Source: Streptomyces sp. NRRL B-1347 (GTDB taxonomy: Bacteria > Actinomycetota > Actinomycetes > Streptomycetales > Streptomycetaceae). Taken from it: a DNA stretch of 64,000 nt. Under the pieces are notes generated by a model. The model saw nothing but the letters and a program-made list of their open reading frames with translations. It was not told the origin of the DNA and searched no databases. How positions within the stretch are numbered: the stretch's first letter is position 1; every line of letters begins with the position of its first letter. The translations under genes were made by a program, and so were the position numbers. Of this stretch, positions 16,981 to 24,673 are shown one piece after another. The stretch is from NCBI RefSeq assembly GCF_000720325.1, contig NZ_JOJM01000053.1, forward strand, positions 8,432 to 72,431, read 5' to 3'.

Positions 16981-18596
16981 CCGGTCCGGGGCGGCTCGCA
17001 GCGGAAGCTGGAGGCTTCGTCCGGGTCGCCGTGCCCCCGGTAGCGGGACACCTGCGGGTAGGCGCACAGGTCGCGGGTGACGCTCCGCCCCTGGGCGTTG
17101 ACGAGGGTGGCGGGCAGCACATCGGGGGCCTTGCCGCGCTCGACCCAGGTCCGCAGCGCGCCGAGGTCGTCGGTGGCTCCGTTGCCCTTGTTGAGGCCGC
17201 AGTGCGTCGTGCCCGGGGCGAGGAAGAGGCGGTGGAAGTCGTCGACGCGCTCCGCGCCGCCCATCGTCCGCTCGACCTGCTCGCGATACTCGACCGTGCC
17301 TTGGACGGGGATGAACTGATCGGCCTGGCCGTGCCAGCTCAGGAGCTTGCCGCCGGACTTGCGGAAGGCGGACAGGTCGGGGTCGTCGGTGCCGATGACC
17401 TTGTCGTACTCGGCCTGGGACTGCCGGAAGAGCCGGGTGAACCGGTCGTAGGTGATCGTCGCGACGTCGTACGACGGCTGCTTCTTCACCCAGGTCGCGA
17501 CCCAGTGCCGGGGCACGGGGAACGGCTCGCCCTTGACGTTGCCGTGCGCGTCGGGCTCGGTGACGGCGGCCAGGCCCGTCAGGTCGGCGCCGACCGGCAC
17601 GCCGGGCCACAGCTTCTTGCCCGACGCGGTGCGCGGGCCGTCCCAGATCTTGCGGACCACGGCCGCGTCGGCCGCCGTCACGGTCAACTCCCTGCCGTCG
17701 CACAGCACCTTGGTGCCGATCAGCCGGCGCGGGTCGAAGTCGCACCGGGCCGCGTCGTTCACCAGGCCGTCCTCGACGCCGTCGCGCGGGTCGCAGGCCT
17801 TGACGGCGGCGTCGGTGAAGGCCTTGAACGTGCAGGATGACGGGTAGGTCTTCTCGTTGTTCATGACCACCTGCGGCCACAGCGTGGCGACCTCGAACTC
17901 GTCCCAGTGGACGGCGGGCGCGTTGGCGAGGATGCCGTCGTAGTCGTCGGGGTGGCGCTGGGCCTCCATGTAGCCCTGGCGTCCGCCGGTGGAGCAACCG
18001 TTGAAGTAGGAGAAGGCGGCCCGTCTGCCGTAGACCGCGGCGACGGACCGCTTGCCGACGACCGCCGCCTCGTGCTGGGAGCGCGAGGCGAAGTTCTTCA
18101 GGAGCGCGGTGTTGACCCGCCCGTCGGCGCGCAGCCCCCAGCCGACGTCGAGGACGTCGCCGACGCCCGCGTCGGTGGTGGTCGCCGCGTAGCCGTTCTT
18201 GACCGCGGTGGCCAGGCCGACGCCGTTGTCCCCGGCCGCGTAGCCGCTGCCGCCGAACGCCTGGAAGCGGCCGTTCCAGCCTGCCGCGGGCAGCCACGTC
18301 CGGACCTTGGCGTGGTCGTCGGCGCCGGGGTGGGTGAGGGTGACCGTCACCTCGCAGTAGGCGGGGACACCGGTGACCGTGCCGCCCAGGACCCCGCTGC
18401 CGTGCACGGTGCCGCCCGGCCTGCGGGCCGCCGTCACGGACTCCACCTCGGCACCGGCCGGGGCCTTCACGGACGGCGCGACGCAAGCGGCTCTCGGGGC
18501 GCCGGAGTTCCCTAAGGGGGCCGCGGCCGCGGACGGCAGGTACACCGAAGCGGCCAGCGGGGCACCGGCCGCGAGGACCGTCAGAAGTCGTCTCAT
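16941..18596 (-). CDS. Secreted tannase/feruloyl esterase family protein
   Basis: A 551-aa exported esterase. A Sec signal (RRLLTVLAAGAPLAASVYLP then SAAAAPL) precedes a tannase/feruloyl-esterase domain with the nucleophile motif FNGCSTGGRQGYM, the preceding GYAATTTDAG region, an Asp in SWHGQADQFIP and the His in FLAPGTTHCGL. The Cys pair expected to bridge near the nucleophile in this family (GCSTGG and THCG) is present. The enzyme would cleave ester bonds of plant phenolics outside the cell. The ATG at 18596 has GGGAC upstream; an ATG four codons earlier (18608) is possible. Confidence 0.9.
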   Translation of the reverse strand: MRRLLTVLAAGAPLAASVYLPSAAAAPLGNSGAPRAACVAPSVKAPAGAEVESVTAARRPGGTVHGSGVLGGTVTGVPAYCEVTVTLTHPGADDHAKVRTWLPAAGWNGRFQAFGGSGYAAGDNGVGLATAVKNGYAATTTDAGVGDVLDVGWGLRADGRVNTALLKNFASRSQHEAAVVGKRSVAAVYGRRAAFSYFNGCSTGGRQGYMEAQRHPDDYDGILANAPAVHWDEFEVATLWPQVVMNNEKTYPSSCTFKAFTDAAVKACDPRDGVEDGLVNDAARCDFDPRRLIGTKVLCDGRELTVTAADAAVVRKIWDGPRTASGKKLWPGVPVGADLTGLAAVTEPDAHGNVKGEPFPVPRHWVATWVKKQPSYDVATITYDRFTRLFRQSQAEYDKVIGTDDPDLSAFRKSGGKLLSWHGQADQFIPVQGTVEYREQVERTMGGAERVDDFHRLFLAPGTTHCGLNKGNGATDDLGALRTWVERGKAPDVLPATLVNAQGRSVTRDLCAYPQVSRYRGHGDPDEASSFRCEPPRTGQADGVPGPSSSS

Positions 18597-18669
18597 GGGT
18601 TGTCCCATCCGAGGAAGTAGGTGTGCGCGTGCGGGCGGCGACACATGTGTGCGGGCCTTCTCGAAGGTA

Positions 18670-18689
18670 TCACCGGTTAGACCAGTGAC
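18670..18689. promoter_or_regulatory. Imperfect palindrome, candidate shared operator (site 2)
   Basis: TCACCGGTTAGACCAGTGAC, 74 bp upstream of the tannase-like gene, matches 16 of 20 positions of the element at 9567-9586. It lies where a promoter operator would be expected for the minus-strand gene. Confidence 0.55.
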
Positions 18690-18719
18690 GATAGGGGTGA
18701 CGGCTCGGTGATGCACGAC

Positions 18720-18761
18720 GAGCCCGTTCCCGGCGAACCGAGGTTCACCGGGAACGGGCTC
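18720..18761. terminator. Long hairpin in the divergent region before the ABC-F gene
   Basis: Perfect 14-bp outer arms (18720-18733 and 18748-18761) with an inner 5-bp stem (GAACC/GGTTC). It looks like a factor-independent terminator but lies between two divergent genes, upstream of the apparent ABC-F promoter, so it may instead insulate the two transcription units or end a short antisense transcript. Confidence 0.6.
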
Positions 18762-18768
18762 TAGGTCC

Positions 18769-18840
18769 GCGCGTACGTCCGCGCATACGTCCGCGCATAC
18801 GTCCGCGCATACGTCCGCGCATACGTCTGCGCATACGTCG
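18769..18840. repeat. Tandem 12-bp repeat, six copies
   Basis: Six head-to-tail 12-mers of the form GCGCATACGTCC (first copy GCGCGTACGTCC, last two ending CT and CG), 72 bp in all, directly upstream of the likely ABC-F promoter. With a 12-bp period it is not phased to one helical face. Each unit contains CGTATGC on the minus strand, the same core as the array at 9619-9650. Confidence 0.9.
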
Positions 18841-18873
18841 ACACGTGTCGCGGTCCGGCACGACGACACCTGC

Positions 18874-18879
18874 TACGCT
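18874..18879 (+). promoter_or_regulatory. Probable -10 of the ABC-F leader transcript
   Basis: TACGCT at 18874-18879 is a plausible -10 hexamer; the -35 region is weak. Transcription from about 18886 would give a leader of roughly 190 nt containing the 9-codon frame and the hairpins before the ABC-F start. Confidence 0.4.
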
Positions 18880-18917
18880 GGGCGCGACTTGGACCGTTTG
18901 ACCGAGGAGTCATAGAC

Positions 18918-18947
18918 GTGGCGGGTGACGACGACATCTCCGGGTGA
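18918..18947 (+). CDS. Nine-residue leader peptide upstream of the ABC-F gene
   Basis: GTG-initiated frame encoding M-A-G-D-D-D-I-S-G and a TGA stop. GAGGAG at 18904-18909 gives an excellent ribosome site with 8-nt spacing, better than that of many full genes here. It lies about 130 nt before the ABC-F start, within the leader and ahead of two hairpins. By analogy with known antibiotic-resistance ABC-F genes, drug-stalled ribosomes on this frame could change the downstream RNA folding. No experimental support is available from sequence alone. Confidence 0.6.
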   Translation: MAGDDDISG

Positions 18948-18972
18948 GACCCGGTTGTGAGCGGCCGTCGGG

Positions 18973-19055
18973 CGGCGCTGTACGAGCGCCGGTTCCGTGG
19001 CCCTCTTCGTCGTACCCCTTTCCCCACCCTGCCCAGGGCAGAGGTCTGTCTGCCC
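18973..19055 (+). promoter_or_regulatory. Putative attenuator hairpins in the ABC-F leader
   Basis: Two hairpins follow the leader peptide: CGGCGCT-GTACG-AGCGCCG (18973-18991) and GGGCAGA-GGTCTG-TCTGCCC (19036-19055). The second is followed by a pyrimidine-rich CTCCACTCTT and ends only 10 nt before the GAGG ribosome site of the ABC-F gene, so it may act as a terminator or hinder translation. Confidence 0.5.
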
Positions 19056-19077
19056 TCCACTCTTCGAGGTCACCTCC

Positions 19078-20712
19078 ATGTCCGACGCCGCTGTCGTCTG
19101 CTCGAACGTCTCCTTCACCTGGCCCGACGACACCCCCGTCTTCCACGACCTGTCCTTCACCGTGGCCACCGGTCGCACCGGCCTGGTCGCGCCCAACGGC
19201 TCCGGCAAGAGCACCCTGCTGAAGCTGATCGCCGGTGAACTCAAGCCCGCCACCGGCTCGTTGTCCGTCAACGGCACGCTCGCCTACCTCCCCCAGAGCC
19301 TCCCCCTGGCCGCCGGGCTCACGGTCGCCGAGGTGCTCGGCGTCGCCGACGTGATCCGTGCGCTCGACGCCGTCGAGTCCGGTGACGTGAGCGAGGAGCA
19401 CTTCACCACCATCGGCGACGACTGGGACATCGAGGAGCGCACCCGCGCCCAGCTCGACCGCCTCGGCCTGGCCGACCTCACCCTGGACCGCGGCCTGAGC
19501 ACGCTCAGCGGCGGCCAGGTCGTCTCCCTCGGCCTCGCCGCCCAACTGCTCAAGCGCCCCGACGTACTGCTCCTCGACGAGCCGACCAACAACCTCGACC
19601 TCCAGGCCCGGCACAAGCTCTACGACGTCCTCGCGGACTTCACCGGCTGCCTGCTCCTGGTCAGCCACGACCGCGCGCTCCTCAACCGCATGGAGCGCGT
19701 CGCGGAACTCGGCAGCGACGAACTGCGCTTCTACGGCGGCAACTTCACCGCGTATGAGGAGGCCGTACGGGCCGAGCAGGAAGTCGCGGAGAAGAACATC
19801 CGCAACGCCGAGCAGGAGCTGAAGCGCGAGAAGCGGGAGCTGCAACAGGCCCGCGAGCGCGCCGAACGGCGGCAGAGCAACGCCGCCCGCAACCTCAAGA
19901 ACGCCGGTCTGCCCCGCATCTTCGCAGGCAACATGAAGCGCGGCGCCCAGGAGTCCGCGGGCCGGGCGGGGCAGATGCACGCGGCCCGGGTCAGCGAGGC
20001 CAAGGCCCGGCTCGACGAGGCCGGGCGGGCGCTGCGCGACGAGCAGCGCATCACCCTCGAACTGCCCGACACCCACGTGCCCGCCGGGCGCAACCTCTTC
20101 CTCGGCGAGGGAATGCAGGTCCACCACGCCGACCGGGCCGTGTTCGCCGACGGCGGCGTGGACCTGAGCGTCCGCGGCCCCGAACGCATCGCGCTGACCG
20201 GCCCCAACGGCGCCGGCAAGACCACCCTGCTGCGCCTGGTCACCGGCGAACTCGCCCTGGACAGCGGGGAGATCACGCGCAACGACGGCCGGATCGCCTA
20301 TCTCTCACAGCGCCTGGACCTGCTGGACCTGGACCGCACCGTGGCGGAGAACTTCGCCGCGTTCGCCCCCGAACGGCCCGAGGCGGAGCGGATGAACCTG
20401 CTCGCCCGCTTCCTCTTCCGGGGCCCGCGCGCCCACCTCCCCGCCGGGGTGCTCTCCGGCGGCGAGCGGCTGCGCGCCACGCTCGCCTGCGTGCTGTGCG
20501 CCGAACCGGCCCCCCACCTGCTCCTGCTCGACGAGCCGACCAACAACCTCGACCTGGTCAGCGCGGGCCAGCTGGAGAGCGCCCTCAACTCCTACCAGGG
20601 CGCCTTCATGGTGATCAGCCACGACGAGCGGTTCCTCGCCGAGATCGGGGTGAACCGCTGGCTGCGGCTCGCCGACGGACGCCTCAAGGAGACCGGGGCC
20701 CCGGAGGTGTGA
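19078..20712 (+). CDS. ABC-F family ATPase 1 (ribosome protection type)
   Basis: A 544-aa protein with two ABC ATPase domains and no membrane segments. Walker A motifs are APNGSGKST and GPNGAGKTT, signatures LSGGQ and LSGGE, and both Walker B sites read LLLDEPTNNLDL with the catalytic Glu kept. The two domains are joined by a charged helical linker (residues ~225-330, rich in Glu/Arg/Gln) that in this family reaches the ribosomal peptidyl-transferase centre. ABC-F proteins displace antibiotics from, or rescue, the ribosome. The ATG at 19078 follows GAGG. The long structured leader suggests inducible expression. Confidence 0.93.
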   Translation: MSDAAVVCSNVSFTWPDDTPVFHDLSFTVATGRTGLVAPNGSGKSTLLKLIAGELKPATGSLSVNGTLAYLPQSLPLAAGLTVAEVLGVADVIRALDAVESGDVSEEHFTTIGDDWDIEERTRAQLDRLGLADLTLDRGLSTLSGGQVVSLGLAAQLLKRPDVLLLDEPTNNLDLQARHKLYDVLADFTGCLLLVSHDRALLNRMERVAELGSDELRFYGGNFTAYEEAVRAEQEVAEKNIRNAEQELKREKRELQQARERAERRQSNAARNLKNAGLPRIFAGNMKRGAQESAGRAGQMHAARVSEAKARLDEAGRALRDEQRITLELPDTHVPAGRNLFLGEGMQVHHADRAVFADGGVDLSVRGPERIALTGPNGAGKTTLLRLVTGELALDSGEITRNDGRIAYLSQRLDLLDLDRTVAENFAAFAPERPEAERMNLLARFLFRGPRAHLPAGVLSGGERLRATLACVLCAEPAPHLLLLDEPTNNLDLVSAGQLESALNSYQGAFMVISHDERFLAEIGVNRWLRLADGRLKETGAPEV

Positions 20713-20715
20713 GCC

Positions 20716-20779
20716 CCGACGTGTGCAGTGGCCCGCGCCGCGGCCGTGCGCCCGGCGGGCCGACCACCCACCACGTCGG
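20716..20779 (+). promoter_or_regulatory. Long-range pairing that covers the ABC-F 2 ribosome site
   Basis: CCGACGTG (20716-20723), just after the ABC-F 1 stop, is complementary to CACGTCGG (20772-20779), whose last two bases belong to the GGAGG ribosome site (20778-20782) of the next gene. A further GGCCCGC/GCGGGCC stem lies between. Together they could limit translation of the second ABC-F. Confidence 0.45.
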
Positions 20780-20792
20780 AGGACTGACACCC

Positions 20793-22454
20793 GTGTCCCC
20801 ACCAACCTCTGCACCCCACTCAGCCCCGGTCTCTCACCCCGCCCTGCTCGCCCATGACCTCGTCCGCGTCCTCGGCGGCCGACGCGTCCTCGACGGCGTC
20901 TCCCTGATCGCATCGCCCGGCCACCGCATCGGCCTGATCGGGGAGAACGGCGTCGGCAAGTCGACCCTGCTGCGGCTCCTCGCGGGCGCGGACGAACCCG
21001 ACGCCGGACGCGTCTCGCGCCCCGGTGACCTCGGCTTCCTGCACCAAGAGATGCCCTTCGACGCGGACTCGACCGTCGCCGCGGTCCTCGACGAGGCGCT
21101 GCGCGAGGCCCGTGCGGACCTCGCCGAGCTCGAACGGCTCGGCGAGGAACTCGCCCGCGTCCCCGAGGACGCCCCCGGCCACCGGGAACTCCTCGGCGCC
21201 TACGCCGGGCGCCTCGAACGGGCCCAGGACCGCGAGGCCTGGGACGCCGACCGCCGCGCGGCCCTGGCCCTGGACGGCCTCGGCCTGGGCGCGCTCGGGC
21301 ACGATCGCGCGCTCGGGTCGCTCTCCGGCGGGCAGCGCGGCCGCCTCGCCCTGGCCGCGCTGCTCGTCCGGCGGCCGTCGGCGCTGCTCCTCGACGAGCC
21401 GACCAACCACCTCGACGACGACGCGGCCGCCTTCCTGGAGGAGCAGATCCGCGCGCTGCCCGGCACCGTGGTGGCCGCGAGCCACGACCGGGCGTTCCTC
21501 GACGCCGTCTGCACCGACCTGGTCGACCTCGACCCGGCGGTGGCAGGCCCGGTGCGCTACGGCGGCAACTACAGCACGTATCTGAGCGAGCAGCGCGCCG
21601 AGCGGCGGCGCTGGGAGCGGCGGTACGCCGAGGAGCAGGAGGAGCTCGACGGGCTGCGGCACGCGGCGGGCGTGAGCGCCCATGTGGTCGCGCCGGACCG
21701 GGGACGGCGCGACCACGAGAAGATGGGCTACGGCCACCGGGCCGGGCGGGTGCAGAACCAGATCTCCCGCCGCGTACGCAACGCCACCCGGCGTCTCGCG
21801 GAGCTGGAGCGCGACCGGGTCGCCGAGCCGCCGCTCCCCCTGCGGTTCGCGGCCGGGGCGCTGGCCGCGACGGCGGAGGAGGACCCCCGGCCCCTGATCA
21901 CACTGCGGGACGTCCGCGTACCGGGCCGGCTCGCCCTCGACGCCCTGGAGGTGTCGCCGACCGACCGGCTGCTGGTCACGGGCGCCAACGGCGCGGGCAA
22001 GTCGACGCTGCTCGCCGTGCTCGCCGGACGGCTCGCCGCCGCGGGCGTGGTGCGCGGGCGACGGCACCTCACGGTGGGGCTGCTCGCCCAGGACACCGTG
22101 TTCGACCGGCCCGACCGCACGGCGCGTGACACCTACGCGCTGTCGCTGGGCCCGGCACGGGCCGAGCAGGTGCCGCTTGCCTCGCTCGGTCTGCTGCACG
22201 CGGCGGACCTGGACACCCCCGTCGGCCGACTGTCCGTCGGACAGCGGCGGCGGCTCGCCCTCGCCCTCCTGGTGGCCCGCCCGCCCCAGCTCCTCCTGCT
22301 CGACGAACCCACCAACCACCTCTCGCCACGCCTGTGCGACGAACTGGAGGAGGCCTTCACCGGCGGCCCGGGCGCCATCGTCCTCGCGAGCCACGACCGC
22401 TGGCTGCGCCGGCGGTGGCAGGGCCGCGAGATCCGCCTGGAGCGGAGGTGCTGA
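20793..22454 (+). CDS. ABC-F family ATPase 2
   Basis: A 553-aa two-ATPase ABC-F protein, 80 bp downstream of ABC-F 1 and so likely co-transcribed. Walker A motifs are GENGVGKST and GANGAGKST, Walker B LLLDEPTNHLDD and LLLDEPTNHLSP; the first signature is LSGGQRG, the second is LSVGQRR with Gly replaced by Val. The inter-domain linker (about residues 255-345) is basic and helical. The GTG at 20793 has GGAGG 10 nt upstream. It is only moderately similar to ABC-F 1, so this is probably not a recent duplication. The tandem pair suggests protection against one or more ribosome-targeting antibiotics. Confidence 0.93.
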   Translation: MSPPTSAPHSAPVSHPALLAHDLVRVLGGRRVLDGVSLIASPGHRIGLIGENGVGKSTLLRLLAGADEPDAGRVSRPGDLGFLHQEMPFDADSTVAAVLDEALREARADLAELERLGEELARVPEDAPGHRELLGAYAGRLERAQDREAWDADRRAALALDGLGLGALGHDRALGSLSGGQRGRLALAALLVRRPSALLLDEPTNHLDDDAAAFLEEQIRALPGTVVAASHDRAFLDAVCTDLVDLDPAVAGPVRYGGNYSTYLSEQRAERRRWERRYAEEQEELDGLRHAAGVSAHVVAPDRGRRDHEKMGYGHRAGRVQNQISRRVRNATRRLAELERDRVAEPPLPLRFAAGALAATAEEDPRPLITLRDVRVPGRLALDALEVSPTDRLLVTGANGAGKSTLLAVLAGRLAAAGVVRGRRHLTVGLLAQDTVFDRPDRTARDTYALSLGPARAEQVPLASLGLLHAADLDTPVGRLSVGQRRRLALALLVARPPQLLLLDEPTNHLSPRLCDELEEAFTGGPGAIVLASHDRWLRRRWQGREIRLERRC

Positions 22455-22522
22455 CCGGGGGACGCGGCCCGGCGCGGTGACGATTCTTGCGCCTCCTGAC
22501 AGTCACCTGCCAGGATGGTGAT

Positions 22523-23083
22523 GTGAATCTCGACCACGTTTTCGTATGCGGACACCCGGCGCTCGACTTCGCGGCCACCCTCCGTGCACGGCGCTCGACC
22601 CGGTTCGAGATGTTCGTGACGCCGGAGCGGCTCAACGCCTGGTACCTGGAGTCCGGCCTGGTGGACACGATCACGCCCGGCGACGACGCGGACGTCCGGG
22701 CGGCGATCACCGTCCGCGAGGCCGTGTACCGGCTCATCACCAACCGCCGCCTCGGCGAGGAGTTCGACCGCGAGGCGCTCGCCGTGCTCAACGGCGCGGC
22801 CCGCGAGACCCCGGTGACGCCCCAGCTCTCCCTGACCGGTCGGCACAACGAGGCGACCCCCGCGCAGGCCCTCGCCACCGTCGCCCGGCAGGCCGTCGAG
22901 CTGCTCAGCGGCCCGGACGTCCCGCTCCTCAAGGAGTGCGGCAACCCGGAGTGCACCCGGGTCTACGTCGACCGTTCCCGCGGCATGCGGCGCCAGTGGT
23001 GCGGCATGGAGTCCTGCGGCAACAAGATCAAGGCCGCTGCCTACCGCGCGCGGAAGAAGACCGCGCCCGCCGTGACCGTATGA
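22523..23083 (+). CDS. CGNR zinc-finger / ABATE-domain regulator
   Basis: A 186-aa protein. The N-terminal part (LDHVFVCGHPALDFAATLRA through the NRRLG region) is the ABATE-type stress domain; the C-terminus is a CGNR zinc finger with LKECGNPECTRVYVDRSR and QWCGMESCGNKIKAAAYR, the four Cys spaced as in the family. Such proteins are presumed transcription regulators, often near enzymes they control. The GTG at 22523 is preceded by a GGATGG-like site. It lies 68 bp past ABC-F 2 and could be in the same transcript. A 30-bp palindrome follows its stop. Confidence 0.9.
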   Translation: MNLDHVFVCGHPALDFAATLRARRSTRFEMFVTPERLNAWYLESGLVDTITPGDDADVRAAITVREAVYRLITNRRLGEEFDREALAVLNGAARETPVTPQLSLTGRHNEATPAQALATVARQAVELLSGPDVPLLKECGNPECTRVYVDRSRGMRRQWCGMESCGNKIKAAAYRARKKTAPAVTV

Positions 23084-23094
23084 CGCACCCGGCC

Positions 23095-23124
23095 GGGCCG
23101 TGGTCACACGTGTGACCACGGCCC
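23095..23124. terminator. 30-bp perfect palindrome after the CGNR gene
   Basis: Exact inverted repeat without loop, arms 23095-23109 and 23110-23124, centred on CACACGTGTG, 11 bp past the CGNR stop and 62 bp before the next start. As RNA it would form a strong terminator-like stem; as DNA it could be an operator. The 14-mer CACACGTGTGACCA in it is also found at 7444-7457. Confidence 0.7.
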
Positions 23125-23186
23125 CTGCCACCCCCTCGACGTGGGTACGATGCGCTGCATCATCCATATCGAGGGAGTGAACGGTT

Positions 23187-23741
23187 GTGAGCAGCCGATC
23201 AGCCGCCCAGCTCCGGTCGCGGTACGTGGAACAGGTCGCGTCGGAACTGGCGGAGAACCGCAGGCGTCAGGAAGAGCTGGCGAAGAAGATCGAGCTGCTG
23301 AAGCAGGAGGAGACCCTCCTGACGGACATCCTCACCCTCGCCGAACGCTACGAAGGCTTCGCGGACGCCACGCGCCTGCCGGAGCAGGCGCAGGACGAAC
23401 CCGCGGTCGCGCAGGCGAAGCGCGGCACGAAGACCAGCACGAAGACCAGCACGAAGACCGGCGCGACGAGCGGCACGAAGGAGCCGTCGCGCCAGCCGCT
23501 GCTCGGTGACCTGCTCCTCGACCTGCTCGCCGCCCACGACGAGCCCCGCTCGGCGAAGGACCTGCGAGACGAGCTCCTGGTGCGGCACCCGGGCCGCACT
23601 CCCACCCCGCAGGTGGTCCGGAACACCCTGGAGTCCCTGGTCGCCAAGGGCCGCGTCCGGCGCCACAAGCGGCAGCGGTCGGTGCTGTACACCCCGGTGG
23701 CGCCGGGCGACGCCGGTGCCCAGGCCAGGAACGGCGCCTGA
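23187..23741 (+). CDS. Coiled-coil and winged-helix-like protein
   Basis: A 184-aa protein of unknown function. The first ~60 residues form a predicted coiled coil (VASELAENRRRQEELAKKIE, LLKQEETLLTDIL). A low-complexity basic linker with TKTS repeats (from the 12-bp DNA repeat near 23429-23460) leads to a C-terminal winged-helix-like region (LLGDLLLDLLAAHDEPRSAK, VVRNTLESLVAKGRVRRHKR). This layout suggests a small DNA-binding or nucleoid-associated regulator. The GTG at 23187 has a GAGGGAG site. It is convergent with the NAT gene. Confidence 0.75.
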   Translation: MSSRSAAQLRSRYVEQVASELAENRRRQEELAKKIELLKQEETLLTDILTLAERYEGFADATRLPEQAQDEPAVAQAKRGTKTSTKTSTKTGATSGTKEPSRQPLLGDLLLDLLAAHDEPRSAKDLRDELLVRHPGRTPTPQVVRNTLESLVAKGRVRRHKRQRSVLYTPVAPGDAGAQARNGA

Positions 23742-23755
23742 CCTGGGTGCGCGGT

Positions 23756-24625
23756 TCAGCCCGTGCGGGGGGCCAGACTCGACCGGACGTCGGCCACCCG
23801 CGCCAGCAGGTCGCGCATGTCGGGTGCGTTGAGCGTCAGTCCGAACTCGTCCGTCAGGACCTTCGCCAGGTCCCCGTCGTCCAGGTGTGACTTCTTCTCG
23901 CAGGTGCCGTCGGACCGGACGCGGGAGAACTCCCGGTTGAGCAGGCGCCGCAGTTCCCCACCGAGCCGCTGCATCACCACGAGCTGGCCGGTGAAGGGCG
24001 AATCGGGGTGCGTGGACGTGTAGTAGTGCGCCGCGTCGACATCGGCGGCGCGCTGGCCGTGGCCCGAGAACGCGTACATGGGGTTCTCCAGCGCCCCGGC
24101 CCTTTCGAGCAGCTGCCACCCCTCGTCGTGCGGGGCGAGGCGGAACGACCACTCCCCTTGGGCGCACCACGCGCCGTCGGCGAACGGCAGGGGTTCGAGC
24201 AGACCCGACCCGAACCCGACGTCGGCCAGCCACTCGCCGTCCGATCCGTGCACGTGCAGGGTCAGGTGCGTACGGGGCCAGGGACGCCCTGGACGCTCCC
24301 TGGGGCGGGCGAGGAGCCGCTCCACGCGGTAGCCCAGCCGGTCGAGCACCGCGCCGAACAGCAGGCCGTGCTCGTGGCAGTAGCCGCCGCGGCCGGACGC
24401 CACGAGCTTGTGCTGGATGTCCGCGACCGACGTGGAGACCTCGCACCCCAGGACGATGTCGATGTTCTCGAACGGGATCGTCTCCACGTGCGCGCGGTGC
24501 AGCAGCCGCAACGTCCGCCCGCACGGTCGCGCGCGGCTCAGATCGGGTCGGCCGACCCGTTTCAAGTAGGCGTCGAGGTCGAGCTGTTTCACGCCCCATT
24601 CGTCAGCAAGCGCAGGGGTCGTCAC
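23756..24625 (-). CDS. Arylamine N-acetyltransferase (NAT) family protein
   Basis: A 289-aa NAT-fold enzyme, which moves an acyl group from CoA to an arylamine, or forms amides in biosynthesis as RifF does in rifamycin. The Cys-His-Asp triad is intact: Cys83 in RGGYCHEHG, His120 in PRTHLTL and Asp135 in LADVGFGS, with family-typical spacing (37 and 15). The GTG at 24625 has GGAGG upstream. It lies 48 bp downstream of the pentapeptide-repeat gene on the same strand, so it may be the last gene of the large operon, as a tailoring amide synthase, or a self-protection N-acetylase; or it may be unrelated. Which one cannot be decided here. Confidence 0.92.
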   Translation of the reverse strand: MTTPALADEWGVKQLDLDAYLKRVGRPDLSRARPCGRTLRLLHRAHVETIPFENIDIVLGCEVSTSVADIQHKLVASGRGGYCHEHGLLFGAVLDRLGYRVERLLARPRERPGRPWPRTHLTLHVHGSDGEWLADVGFGSGLLEPLPFADGAWCAQGEWSFRLAPHDEGWQLLERAGALENPMYAFSGHGQRAADVDAAHYYTSTHPDSPFTGQLVVMQRLGGELRRLLNREFSRVRSDGTCEKKSHLDDGDLAKVLTDEFGLTLNAPDMRDLLARVADVRSSLAPRTG

Positions 24626-24673
24626 CGGGGCCTCCTTCCGACGAACCCGCCAGGCCTTCTGGGACCGGCTCCT

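Noticed and set aside
18769..18840. CRISPR array, or a protein with DVCADVCA repeats on the minus strand
   Set aside because: Units are 12 bp without spacers; the peptide repeat is just the array read in frame upstream of the true tannase-like start.
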